A DNA stretch of 64,000 nucleotides from Roseovarius aestuarii (GTDB lineage: Bacteria > Pseudomonadota > Alphaproteobacteria > Rhodobacterales > Rhodobacteraceae). This document shows positions 1 through 7,588 of this stretch, piece after piece (within the stretch, counting starts at the first letter, position 1; the number at the start of each line of letters is the position of its first letter). The notes under the pieces are model-generated. The model ran no database searches and had not been told where the DNA came from. It saw only the letters and a list, made by a program, of their open reading frames with translations. Made by a program: the position numbers and the translations under genes. Location of the stretch: positions 124,001 through 188,000 of the forward strand of contig NZ_JAIMIB010000004.1 of the NCBI RefSeq assembly GCF_019966515.1, read 5' to 3'.

Positions 1-1
1 C

Positions 2-868
2 ATTTTGCGGATGGAACGCGAACTGAACGAGAAGAACCGGTTGATCAAATCCACGCTGGACGAGCTGCAAACGCTTTATGATTCCCTCGACAGTGACCTG
101 ATCGAAGCCAAGAAGCTGCAGCAATCGCTGGTAAGCGACCGGTATCGCGATTTCGGGGCGGCGGAGGTTTCATTGCTGCTGAAATCCTGCGGTCACGTGG
201 GCGGCGATCTTGTTGGGATGTTCGATGTCAGCCCGACGCGAATTGGCCTTTACGGTATAGATGTGTCGGGCCACGGGATCAGTTCGGCGCTGATGACGGC
301 TCGGTTGGCAGGGTACCTGTCGGCGGCGTCACCTGACCAGAATGTCGCCTTGTACAAAACCGTATCAGGTGACTATGCACAACGCCCGCCCGCCGAGACG
401 ATTGCGGCCCTAAATCGGCTGATCTTAAGTGAAATGGAGACAGAGCTTTATTTCACCATGGTGCTGGCTGACGTCGATCTCGATACCGGTAAGATTGTGA
501 TGGTTCAGGCCGGTCACCCGCATCCTGCCATTCAGCGCGCGGACGGTTCGGTTGAATTTCTGGGCGACGGCGGATTACCGGTAGGTTTGATCGAGGGCGC
601 CGAATATCAACAGTTCGAGGTCTCGATGGCGGCGGGTGACCGGTTGATGATTCATTCCGACGGTGTCATCGAACGGGCAGATCTGAAAGGCAACCTGCTG
701 GGTGATGAGGGGCTGACACGTATCATGAAAGATTTGCGTCAGACACGAGGCATGGCATGTCTTGAATCGATCGTCTGGAAGCTTTCAGAGTTTGCCGATG
801 ATCAGGACTTTGACGATGACGTGTCCGCCGTCCTGCTGGAATTCAAGAAAGCCTCCATAGTAATCTGA
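2..868 (+). CDS. SpoIIE-family PP2C-type serine phosphatase, C-terminal part (5' end outside window)
   Basis: Partial gene: the frame is open to the left window edge. Residues 1-40 are charged and heptad-like (coiled coil), followed by a PP2C/SpoIIE phosphatase domain with the metal-binding motifs GGDLVG, DVSGHG (followed by SSALMTA), AGHPHP, HSDGV and DDDVSAVLLE near the end. Proteins of this type dephosphorylate serine residues, often on anti-sigma-factor antagonists. In Rhodobacterales they commonly have an N-terminal receiver domain upstream of the coiled coil, which would lie outside the window; that part is inference. The last 26 bp overlap the 3' end of the converging NUDIX gene. Family assignment is secure, target unknown. 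Confidence 0.85.
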   Translation: MLRMERELNEKNRLIKSTLDELQTLYDSLDSDLIEAKKLQQSLVSDRYRDFGAAEVSLLLKSCGHVGGDLVGMFDVSPTRIGLYGIDVSGHGISSALMTARLAGYLSAASPDQNVALYKTVSGDYAQRPPAETIAALNRLILSEMETELYFTMVLADVDLDTGKIVMVQAGHPHPAIQRADGSVEFLGDGGLPVGLIEGAEYQQFEVSMAAGDRLMIHSDGVIERADLKGNLLGDEGLTRIMKDLRQTRGMACLESIVWKLSEFADDQDFDDDVSAVLLEFKKASIVI

Positions 869-1286
869 CGAAGTGTCGGTCGCCTGAATTCTCAAGCTCG
901 GTTGCCGCGACTTCGGGGCTGGCCCAAAGCGTGGTATGGCCGTCCTCGGTCGGGGGGCCCTGACAATGTGCCGGACGGGCCAGATAGATCGTACAAATCT
1001 TTTCGGCCCAGAGATCGTATTCCGGCATGAAGGTAAACCGGCGGTAGGCGCCTAGGCGGCGGGCTTGTGTGATCGTCCAGCCGGTTTCCTCGATTACCTC
1101 GCGGTGCAGAGCCATAAGTGGCGATTCACCCGGGTCGATCCCACCGCCCGGCAGCTGCAGCTCCGGCTGCGGTTCAGCCTGATGGGTCAGCAGCAGTGAC
1201 CGACCCCGAGCAAGGATAGCGTAGACCCCGGGTCGCGGGGTGTATCGCTGCGTCGAAATCGGCGTTTCGCCAAAGCGTCTGATCAT
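843..1286 (-). CDS. NUDIX hydrolase
   Basis: 147-residue NUDIX protein. The Nudix box is complete (GGGIDPGES, then REVIEETGW), so it should hydrolyse a nucleoside diphosphate-linked substrate with Mg2+. The frame extends further upstream, but the ATG at 1286 (MIRRFGETPIS) gives the normal family length and leaves a 79-bp divergent gap to hslO. The substrate cannot be read from sequence; it resembles MutT/ADP-ribose-type proteins of Rhodobacterales. Its end overlaps the converging phosphatase gene. Confidence 0.8.
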   Translation of the reverse strand: MIRRFGETPISTQRYTPRPGVYAILARGRSLLLTHQAEPQPELQLPGGGIDPGESPLMALHREVIEETGWTITQARRLGAYRRFTFMPEYDLWAEKICTIYLARPAHCQGPPTEDGHTTLWASPEVAATELENSGDRHFVRLLWRLS

Positions 1287-1298
1287 CGAATATTGCCT

Positions 1299-1326
1299 CT
1301 TGGACCTTGTCTTGCCCTGCCTATAT
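1299..1326 (+). promoter_or_regulatory. Candidate RpoH-type heat-shock promoter of hslO
   Basis: CTTGGA at 1299-1304 and CTATAT at 1321-1326, 16 bp apart, resemble the alphaproteobacterial sigma-32 pattern (CTTG, 16-17 bp, CYTATnT). A start about 7 bp downstream would leave a leader of roughly 33 nt with the SD-like AAGGAAA just before the hslO ATG. Hsp33 is heat-induced in other bacteria. Read by eye; not scored. Confidence 0.45.
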
Positions 1327-1365
1327 AGACGCGATATGCCAACATCAGGCGCATAAGGAAACCCC

Positions 1366-2361
1366 ATGACACTCGGACAGAAAATCGCCTGGGACGATAC
1401 AATCCTGCCGTTCCAGCTGGATCAATCGGATATCCGCGGGCGCGTGGCGCGTCTGGACGGCGTGCTGGAGGGCATTCTAAAACAGCATGATTATCCGCCG
1501 GTGGTCGAGGCATTAGTGGCCGAAATGGCGTTGCTGACGGCGCTTATCGGGCAGACGATCAAGCTGCGTTGGAAGCTATCCCTGCAGATCCAATCCAAAG
1601 GCCCGGTACGGATGATTGCGACCGATTACTATGGGCCCGACTCTGAAGGCCGCGCGGCGCGCATGCGTGCGTACGCCAGTTTTGACCGCGACCGTCTGAC
1701 CGATGGACCGCCTTTCGATCAGGTCGGTGACGGCTATTTCGCAGTTCTCATAGACCAGGGTGAGGGGACTGAACCCTATCAGGGTATCACTCCCATAGCG
1801 GGTACCGGCATCCGCGACTGTGCGGAAGCCTATTTTGCCCAGTCCGAACAGCTGCCGACGCGGTTTTCCCTCAGTTTTGGAAAATCAACCGAAGCGGGCG
1901 GGGATGAGCATTGGCGCGCGGGCGGTGTCATGCTGCAGCACATGCCGAAAGCATCATCCCACGTTCAGGGCGGCGGGTCCGGTGAGGGCGGATTGCTGGG
2001 CGCGGAAGATATCGTTGACGGCGAGGAGCTTGAGAACTGGACCCGGGTCAACATGCTGTTGGATACGGTCGAGGATCTGGAATTGATCGGCCCCTCAGTG
2101 GCGCCGACCGATCTGCTGGTGCGATTGTTTCACGAGGAAACCCCACGCGTGTTCGAGTCGCAATCCGTACGATTTGGCTGTAGCTGCACCGAAGAACGTG
2201 TACGCAGCAGCCTGTCGATCTACTCGGCCCGCGATATCGAAAAGATGACGACGGATGCCGGCACAGTGACGGCCGATTGCCAGTTTTGCGGGGCGCATTA
2301 CGTGCTTGATCCGAAAACACTGGGGTTTGAGGCTGAAGGCAAGTCCGGTGACGGTGACTAA
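1366..2361 (+). CDS. hslO: Redox-regulated molecular chaperone Hsp33
   Basis: 331 residues, usual length for alphaproteobacterial Hsp33. The cytosolic holdase is activated by oxidative unfolding. The C-terminal zinc switch is visible as CSC (in FGCSCTEER) and CQFC about 55 residues later, giving the four Zn-binding cysteines. The ATG at 1366 is preceded by AAGGAAA. It begins an overlapping run with the CoA-type NUDIX, cca and an RNA methyltransferase gene. A heat-shock-like promoter precedes it. Confidence 0.95.
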   Translation: MTLGQKIAWDDTILPFQLDQSDIRGRVARLDGVLEGILKQHDYPPVVEALVAEMALLTALIGQTIKLRWKLSLQIQSKGPVRMIATDYYGPDSEGRAARMRAYASFDRDRLTDGPPFDQVGDGYFAVLIDQGEGTEPYQGITPIAGTGIRDCAEAYFAQSEQLPTRFSLSFGKSTEAGGDEHWRAGGVMLQHMPKASSHVQGGGSGEGGLLGAEDIVDGEELENWTRVNMLLDTVEDLELIGPSVAPTDLLVRLFHEETPRVFESQSVRFGCSCTEERVRSSLSIYSARDIEKMTTDAGTVTADCQFCGAHYVLDPKTLGFEAEGKSGDGD

Positions 2362-2953
2362 CTGTCTTTCGCAGATAAAGGCGGCCTTGGTTAATCCAAC
2401 AGCTGCCTCATCGGACTTTGATCTGAACCCTGATGTTGTCTTGCCGCCTGGTCGAAAGCTTCGCCCGGCAGGAGTACTGGTACCCATATTGTGCAGCGAT
2501 AGAGGCGCGGTAGTCTATCTCACAAAGCGGTCCTCTGCGCTGAAACACCACCCGGGGCAGATTGCTTTTCCGGGTGGAAAACAGGATAGTGGCGACGCGG
2601 ATATCACCCAGACCGCTCTGCGCGAAGCATCAGAGGAGATCGGGCTTGATCCGTCAAACGTCAACGTATTGGGGCAGATGTCGCCGCATGAAACGGTGAC
2701 GGGCTTCATCGTGACCCCGGTGCTGGCGCAGATACGCACGCCTTTCACGCCGGTGCCGGAACGGGGCGAGGTGGATGAAGTGTTTGCTGTTCCGCTGGAA
2801 CACGTTCTGGACAGCTCACGCTACCTGATCCAGTCCCGATATTGGCGCGGATCGCGGCGGCACTATTATACGGTTCCCTACGGACCCTACTACATTTGGG
2901 GGGCGACGGCGCGCATGTTGCGCACTCTGTCCGAATCGGCAGCACCGCTATGA
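2354..2953 (+). CDS. NUDIX hydrolase of the CoA diphosphatase type
   Basis: About 199 residues. It carries the NuCoA-type signature before the Nudix box (LTKRSSALKHHPGQIAFPGG) and a Nudix box with REASEEIGL. Family members cleave CoA and acyl-CoA to 4'-phosphopantetheine and 3',5'-ADP. The start is uncertain: GTG at 2354 overlaps the hslO stop codon, GTG at 2348 is the alternative, and an ATG at 2306 would overlap hslO by 56 bp. The 3' end overlaps cca as ATGA, suggesting translational coupling. Confidence 0.85.
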   Translation: MTNCLSQIKAALVNPTAASSDFDLNPDVVLPPGRKLRPAGVLVPILCSDRGAVVYLTKRSSALKHHPGQIAFPGGKQDSGDADITQTALREASEEIGLDPSNVNVLGQMSPHETVTGFIVTPVLAQIRTPFTPVPERGEVDEVFAVPLEHVLDSSRYLIQSRYWRGSRRHYYTVPYGPYYIWGATARMLRTLSESAAPL

Positions 2954-4101
2954 AAGTCGCGGGAGATTGGATCGAGACACCGGCGACGCAAGCCGTCTGT
3001 GCGATGCTGAATGACGCGGGGCATCAGGCGCTTTTCGTGGGCGGATGTATCCGCAATGCGCTCCTGCGCGAACCGGTGAGTGACATTGATATTGCTACCG
3101 ATGCGCTTCCCGAACGGGTCATCGAGCTTGCCGAAAACGCCGGGTTGAAACCTGTCCCAACCGGGCTTAAGCATGGCACGGTCACGGTTGTCGCCGATCA
3201 CATCCCGCATGAGATCACGACATTCCGCAAAGATGTTGAGACCCATGGCCGCCACGCCGTTGTCGCCTTTTCCGATGACATCATCGACGATGCGCGCCGC
3301 CGTGATTTCACGATGAACGCGCTTTATGCCAAAGCTGATGGTACCTTGGTTGATCCGTTGGGCGGCATGGATGATCTGCATGCCAGGCGGGTTCGGTTTA
3401 TCGACGACGCGGGCCAGCGTATCCGTGAAGACTACCTGCGCATTCTCCGGTTTTTCCGGTTTCATGCCTGGTATGGCGATCCACTGGAGGGGCTGGACGC
3501 CGAGGGTTTGGAGGCGATTGCGGCCCATGTCGACGGCTTGGCCTCGCTGTCGCGCGAGCGTATCGGCGCTGAGATCGTGAAACTGTTGGCGGCCCCTGAT
3601 CCGGCAATGTCCGTCGCGGCCATGCGCCATGCGGGCGTGATGCGTGCAGTTCTGCCCGGCGCGGATGATCGGTATCTTGCGCCACTCGTTCATATCGAGA
3701 GTGACTTTGGTATTGCCGCCGAACCGCTGAGACGACTGGCTTGTCTGGGCGGCGAGGACCCGGTTGAACCACTGCGCCTGAGCAACACGCAAGCGCGACA
3801 GTTGGACTTGCTTAGAAACGAGATTTCTTCCACCAAAGGTGCGGCAGAGCTTGGTTATCGCTATGGAGTAAAATCCGGATTGGATATCCTCATCCTGCGT
3901 TCGGCGTTGTTGGAACAACGACATGATCCGGAAAGCGCCCAAATACTGGAAAAAGGCGCATCATCTCATTTTCCGATACGGGCCGCTGATTTGATGCCCG
4001 ACTATTCCGGCCCCGCACTTGGCGCGCGCCTGAAGGAGCTTGAACAGCGCTGGATCGCGTCCGATTTCAGCCTGACGAAAGAAGAATTGGTTCGCCTATG
4101 A
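2950..4101 (+). CDS. cca: CCA-adding tRNA nucleotidyltransferase / poly(A) polymerase family
   Basis: 383 residues. The class II nucleotidyltransferase head is clear: FVGGCIRNALL, then the metal-binding DID in SDIDIATDALP, followed by RRDFTMNALY and a later RILRFFRFHAWYG segment. It adds or repairs the 3'-CCA end of tRNAs in the cytoplasm; a poly(A) polymerase role cannot be excluded from sequence. The ATG at 2950 overlaps the upstream stop codon (ATGA), and its own end overlaps the RNA methyltransferase in the same way. Confidence 0.9.
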   Translation: MKVAGDWIETPATQAVCAMLNDAGHQALFVGGCIRNALLREPVSDIDIATDALPERVIELAENAGLKPVPTGLKHGTVTVVADHIPHEITTFRKDVETHGRHAVVAFSDDIIDDARRRDFTMNALYAKADGTLVDPLGGMDDLHARRVRFIDDAGQRIREDYLRILRFFRFHAWYGDPLEGLDAEGLEAIAAHVDGLASLSRERIGAEIVKLLAAPDPAMSVAAMRHAGVMRAVLPGADDRYLAPLVHIESDFGIAAEPLRRLACLGGEDPVEPLRLSNTQARQLDLLRNEISSTKGAAELGYRYGVKSGLDILILRSALLEQRHDPESAQILEKGASSHFPIRAADLMPDYSGPALGARLKELEQRWIASDFSLTKEELVRL

Positions 4102-5321
4102 CGCGCTACACGATCATTCGGCTGGGTCAGCAGGGGGACGGGATCGCTGACGGGCCGATCTATGCACCCCTGACCTTACCGGGTGAAATCGTGTCCGGAG
4201 AGCTGGAGGGCAACCGGCTGCACAATGTCAAAATCGAAAGCCCCTCGCCCGATCGTGTCGCCGCACCTTGTCGGCATTTTCGGTCCTGTGGCGGCTGCCA
4301 GCTGCAGCACGGGTCAGACACATTCGTGGCGGATTGGAAGATCGGCATCGTTGCCCAGGCGCTGGCGGCTCATGGGCTGGAGGCCGAGTTTCTGCCGATC
4401 AGCGTATCGCCGCCCCGGTCGCGCCGTCGCGCGACATTTGCTGCGCGGCGAACCAAGAAGGGTGCAATGGCTGGCTTTCACACCCGGGCATCCGACGTTA
4501 TTGTAGAGATCCCGGAGTGCCAGTTGTTACATCCGGATCTGATGGCGGCGCTTCCGGTGGCCGAGGCATTGGCTCAGGTCGGCGCCAGTCGGAAAAACGG
4601 TATCGATGTCGCCGCAACCCTGTCGACGGGCGGTCTTGACCTGGCGGTGACGGGCGGCAAGCCACTGGATGGACCGTTGAGGATCGAACTCGCGGCATTG
4701 GCCGGCGCGCATGGGTTGGCGCGATTGGCTTGGGAGGATGAAATCATCGTCACCCGCCATGCGGCCCAACAGGTTTTCGGCACTGCCCGGGTGGAACCAC
4801 CTTCCGGGTCATTCCTGCAGGCGACCGCCGAAGGGCAGGCGGCGTTGCTGGCCGAGGTTGAAAGTATCACCCGCGGCGCAAAACGCATTGTCGATCTCTT
4901 TGCAGGCTGCGGGACGTTTTCGCTGCCTTTGGCCACGAATGCCGAAGTGCACGCCGTCGAAGGCGAGGCCGCTATGATTGCAGCGCTCGATGCCGGATGG
5001 CGAAAGACGCCGGGCCTGAGACAAGTCACACATGAGGTGCGGGATCTGTTTCGCAGACCTTTGTTGGCCGAAGACTTGTCCGGCTTTGACGCGGCGGTCC
5101 TTGATCCGCCGCGCTCGGGGGCACAGGCCCAGACGACCGAGCTATGCCGCGCTGGTACCACAACGCTTGCCTATGTTTCGTGCAATCCCACGAGTTTCGC
5201 CCGCGATGCGCGTGAATTGGTATCGCATGGCTACCACCTTGGGCCGATACGTGTGGTGGATCAGTTTCGATGGTCCACGCATGTTGAGCTGGTGGCCGAA
5301 TTTTCGTTCAAAACTGAGTGA
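4098..5321 (+). CDS. TrmA/RlmD-family 23S rRNA or tRNA (uracil-5-)methyltransferase
   Basis: 407 residues. A four-cysteine iron-sulfur motif near the N-terminus (CRHFRSCGGCQLQH plus a later Cys at PECQLL), a SAM-binding motif VDLFAGCGTFSLPL, the DPPRSG loop and the catalytic-cysteine motif YVSCNPTSFARD define the RlmC/RlmD/TrmA family of m5U methyltransferases. Which uridine is modified cannot be told from sequence. Translationally coupled to cca by a 4-bp overlap; last gene of the hslO run. Confidence 0.88.
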   Translation: MTRYTIIRLGQQGDGIADGPIYAPLTLPGEIVSGELEGNRLHNVKIESPSPDRVAAPCRHFRSCGGCQLQHGSDTFVADWKIGIVAQALAAHGLEAEFLPISVSPPRSRRRATFAARRTKKGAMAGFHTRASDVIVEIPECQLLHPDLMAALPVAEALAQVGASRKNGIDVAATLSTGGLDLAVTGGKPLDGPLRIELAALAGAHGLARLAWEDEIIVTRHAAQQVFGTARVEPPSGSFLQATAEGQAALLAEVESITRGAKRIVDLFAGCGTFSLPLATNAEVHAVEGEAAMIAALDAGWRKTPGLRQVTHEVRDLFRRPLLAEDLSGFDAAVLDPPRSGAQAQTTELCRAGTTTLAYVSCNPTSFARDARELVSHGYHLGPIRVVDQFRWSTHVELVAEFSFKTE

Positions 5322-5387
5322 TTAGCCAATTAGCTCTATCCGAAGCGGCCCGTTCCGTCGTAAAAGGGGTGTGAGCAGTAAACTTCG

Positions 5388-5891
5388 GTGAAAAAAATGC
5401 GGATAGTGAAATATCTGGCGCTGGTCGTGCTTGTGGCAGGGCTTTCAGCATGCAGTTCCAAGTTCAAAACATATGACGGACCCGAGGTCACCCATGTGAT
5501 CGTCCAAAAGAGCGATCGCAGGATGTATCTTCTACATCAAAATAAAGTGTTGAAGGCTTACGATATTGATCTTGGGTTTGCCCCGGCTGGTCACAAGCAG
5601 TTTGAGGGTGACGGTAAAACGCCCGAAGGTACCTACCGGATCGACCGTCGCAATCCGAACAGCGATTTTCATCTGTCGATCGGTATTTCCTATCCGAACA
5701 TACGCGATATCGCCTGGGCCAGAGCGGCAGGCAAAAGCCCCGGCGGAGATATCTTTATCCACGGGATGCCAAACAGCAAAGCCAGGCAACGCCCCGATTG
5801 GACGGCAGGATGTATCTCGGTCAAAAACCGTGAGATGGAGGACATTTATGCGATGGTGAAAGATGGAACGCCAATCACACTCCGGCCTTAG
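5388..5891 (+). CDS. L,D-transpeptidase (YkuD domain) lipoprotein
   Basis: 167 residues. A signal sequence with lipobox LSAC (Cys near residue 22) predicts a lipid-anchored envelope protein. The YkuD domain contains HGMPNSK and the active-site motif TAGCISVKN. Family members form 3-3 peptidoglycan cross-links or attach proteins to peptidoglycan. Start is GTG at 5388, with ATG at 5397 an equally good alternative. It faces a CAP-domain lipoprotein gene tail to tail, and another YkuD gene lies just beyond. Confidence 0.85.
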   Translation: MKKMRIVKYLALVVLVAGLSACSSKFKTYDGPEVTHVIVQKSDRRMYLLHQNKVLKAYDIDLGFAPAGHKQFEGDGKTPEGTYRIDRRNPNSDFHLSIGISYPNIRDIAWARAAGKSPGGDIFIHGMPNSKARQRPDWTAGCISVKNREMEDIYAMVKDGTPITLRP

Positions 5892-5903
5892 GGGTCGTGC
5901 GGT

Positions 5904-6413
5904 CTAGCGGCCCATTACCAGCGTCCACCAGATTTTGCCGTTCTTTTCCTGAAGCCAGGCGAAACCCATATCGCGGGCAGCGGGATCGAGGATTACGGCC
6001 CGGGTATGGGGCTGATCCATCCAGGCGGCCAGTGTTTCCAGTTCGGTTTCGAAGGTTTCGGAGATGTTCTCGCCGACCAAAGTACCGGGATATCCAACGC
6101 GGGCGACGCGATCGATTGGTGACGATCCATCAGACCCGAAATGCCAGGGCCGGTTCTGGACCGACATATCGCGCGAATGGGTTGCCGCAGCCGCGTTCAG
6201 CTTGGCGTCCAGCTTGACCGGAGAGCGGCCGCCAGCCTGTCGAAGCGAATTGACCGAATCCAGCATGCGGAACTGAATTTCTGCGGTATCTCCTGAACGG
6301 ATCTTGTAGATCTTTGGCAGCGGTCTGCCGTCTGTACCAACCTGAGATGGCGGCGTTGCGCACGCCGAGAGAACTAAAGTCGCGGAAAGAAGCAGAACAA
6401 GAATACGCACCAT
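5904..6413 (-). CDS. CAP (SCP/PR-1-like) domain lipoprotein
   Basis: 169 residues. The signal peptide ends in LSAC, a lipobox. The CAP fold is indicated by LNAAAATHSRDMS, the HFGSDG region, VGENISE and the final WWTLVMG. Bacterial CAP proteins are envelope-associated and their activity is largely unknown. The ATG at 6413 has AGGTGG eight bases upstream and is preferred over the in-frame GTG at 6425. Flanked on both sides by L,D-transpeptidases. Confidence 0.8.
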   Translation of the reverse strand: MVRILVLLLSATLVLSACATPPSQVGTDGRPLPKIYKIRSGDTAEIQFRMLDSVNSLRQAGGRSPVKLDAKLNAAAATHSRDMSVQNRPWHFGSDGSSPIDRVARVGYPGTLVGENISETFETELETLAAWMDQPHTRAVILDPAARDMGFAWLQEKNGKIWWTLVMGR

Positions 6414-6583
6414 TATCTCAGCCACCTGATTGTTTTTTGTGCGACAGCCTTATCCCTAGCCGCGTTGCAGTTCAAACCCAGTTCGCATAACTTTGCCTAC
6501 TAACGTTTGTTTGATTTGCGACTGAGGCTTTCAAGCCATATGTTTCGCGACAAATCTGGGCCTTTCGGAATCGGGGAATATAT

Positions 6584-7183
6584 ATGTTTATCAATGCACG
6601 AAAAGACCTGAGCAGACGCGCTTTTTTAGCCGGAACGGCATCGGTGATCGGGACGCCTTTGATTGCGCAAAGCGTCGATGGTGCCGGAACCGTTGAAATG
6701 GAACAGGATATCAACGACGCGGTACGGCGTAATATTTCAAGCTTCCGGTCGCTGGATTGGCAGCCTTATTTCTCGAATCTGAACAATGGCGCCGTTCTGG
6801 TCGATATCTCGTCGCGGGCGCTGCATTTCTGGTCCGAGGACGGGCGCTACAGGCTTTATCCGTCAAGTGTTCCTCTGTCCGAAGAGCTGACACGGCGGGG
6901 GCGGACAAAAGTGGTTCGCAAAGTCGAAGGCCCAAGCTGGCGTCCGACGCCATCCATGCTCAAGAGAAATCCGGATTGGCCCGCATTCGTGGGTCCCGGG
7001 CCGGATAACCCGCTGGGTACGCATGCGCTCTACCTGAGCTGGACCTACTACCGAATTCACGGCACCCATGACACCCGCAAGATCGGGCGCAGATCTTCGA
7101 ACGGGTGCATCGGTCTTTACAACGAACATATTGCCGAACTCTTCAACGCGACCAAAGTGGGCACGCAAGTGTTGCTTATTTGA
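6584..7183 (+). CDS. Tat-exported L,D-transpeptidase (YkuD domain)
   Basis: 199 residues. A twin-arginine signal (SRRAFLAG) followed by a hydrophobic stretch predicts export of a folded protein to the periplasm. The YkuD domain has IHGTHD and the active-site motif SSNGCIGLYN. It probably remodels or cross-links peptidoglycan. GGGGA lies about 8 bp before the ATG. It is distinct from the lipoprotein YkuD enzyme 0.7 kb upstream and is followed by a stem-loop. Confidence 0.88.
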   Translation: MFINARKDLSRRAFLAGTASVIGTPLIAQSVDGAGTVEMEQDINDAVRRNISSFRSLDWQPYFSNLNNGAVLVDISSRALHFWSEDGRYRLYPSSVPLSEELTRRGRTKVVRKVEGPSWRPTPSMLKRNPDWPAFVGPGPDNPLGTHALYLSWTYYRIHGTHDTRKIGRRSSNGCIGLYNEHIAELFNATKVGTQVLLI

Positions 7184-7203
7184 CGAAAATTCAGGATTTT
7201 CGT
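7183..7203 (+). terminator. Stem-loop at the end of the Tat L,D-transpeptidase gene
   Basis: ACGAAAAT and ATTTTCGT form a perfect 8-bp stem with loop TCAGG, starting in the stop codon. No clear U-run follows, so it may be an mRNA 3'-end protector rather than an intrinsic terminator. Confidence 0.45.
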
Positions 7204-7225
7204 GACAATTGTTGCCGGGATAACT

Positions 7226-7254
7226 TTGCAATCTCCTGATTCTGCTGTTTAGAA
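7226..7254 (+). promoter_or_regulatory. Candidate sigma-70 promoter for the small membrane protein gene
   Basis: TTGCAA at 7226-7231 and TTAGAA at 7249-7254, 17 bp apart, about 70 bp before the start codon. Read by eye; moderate match only. Confidence 0.35.
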
Positions 7255-7275
7255 GCCGCCACAAGGTAAGTTTAG

Positions 7276-7307
7276 GCGCCTGACGTTGTGGATTCGATGT
7301 CAGGCGC
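7276..7307 (+). promoter_or_regulatory. 5'-UTR stem-loop before the small membrane protein
   Basis: GCGCCTGAC and GTCAGGCGC form a perfect 9-bp stem around a 14-nt loop. It ends 6 nt before the TTGGAGGA ribosome-binding site. Such placement usually stabilises an mRNA or modulates translation; the role here is inferred. Confidence 0.5.
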
Positions 7308-7323
7308 GAATTTGGAGGATAGT

Positions 7324-7512
7324 ATGAAGAAACTCGCTCTTGCAGCAGCATTCGCTGCCGCCGCTTCAACCGCGTTCGCGGGCAGCATGGAAGAACCGAT
7401 GATGGAAGCACCTGTTGTTGTTGAAGAAACAGCAGCTAGCTCGTCTGCCGCTGGCGTCTGGGTTCCGCTTCTGCTGATCGCGATCGTCGCTGCTGTAGTT
7501 GCAGCCGACTAA
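7324..7512 (+). CDS. Small secreted or membrane-anchored protein of unknown function
   Basis: 62 residues. A signal peptide (MKKLALAAAFAAAAS, cleavage likely after AFA), a short acidic linker with MEEPMMEAP, then one C-terminal hydrophobic helix ending in AAD. If the signal is cleaved, a single-span peptide with its acidic end in the periplasm remains. The ATG at 7324 has an excellent SD (TTGGAGGA). The gene has its own candidate promoter, a 5' hairpin and a strong terminator, so it is probably monocistronic and well expressed. I do not recognise a family. Confidence 0.75.
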   Translation: MKKLALAAAFAAAASTAFAGSMEEPMMEAPVVVEETAASSSAAGVWVPLLLIAIVAAVVAAD

Positions 7513-7536
7513 TCGTTCGGCACAGGAATTGAGCAG

Positions 7537-7567
7537 AAAAGGCAGCGGCTTCCGCTGCCTTTTCTTT
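7537..7567 (+). terminator. Intrinsic terminator after the small membrane protein gene
   Basis: GGCAGCGG, loop CTT, CCGCTGCC, flanked by AAAA and TTTT, followed by TTTCTTTT. The A-run on the other side means it can also serve hemH arriving from the right. Confidence 0.9.
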
Positions 7568-7588
7568 TGAGCAATACCTATCCGGGGG

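Noticed and set aside
2890..3942. 350-codon open frame antisense to cca
   Set aside because: Shadow of cca codon usage; no recognisable protein.
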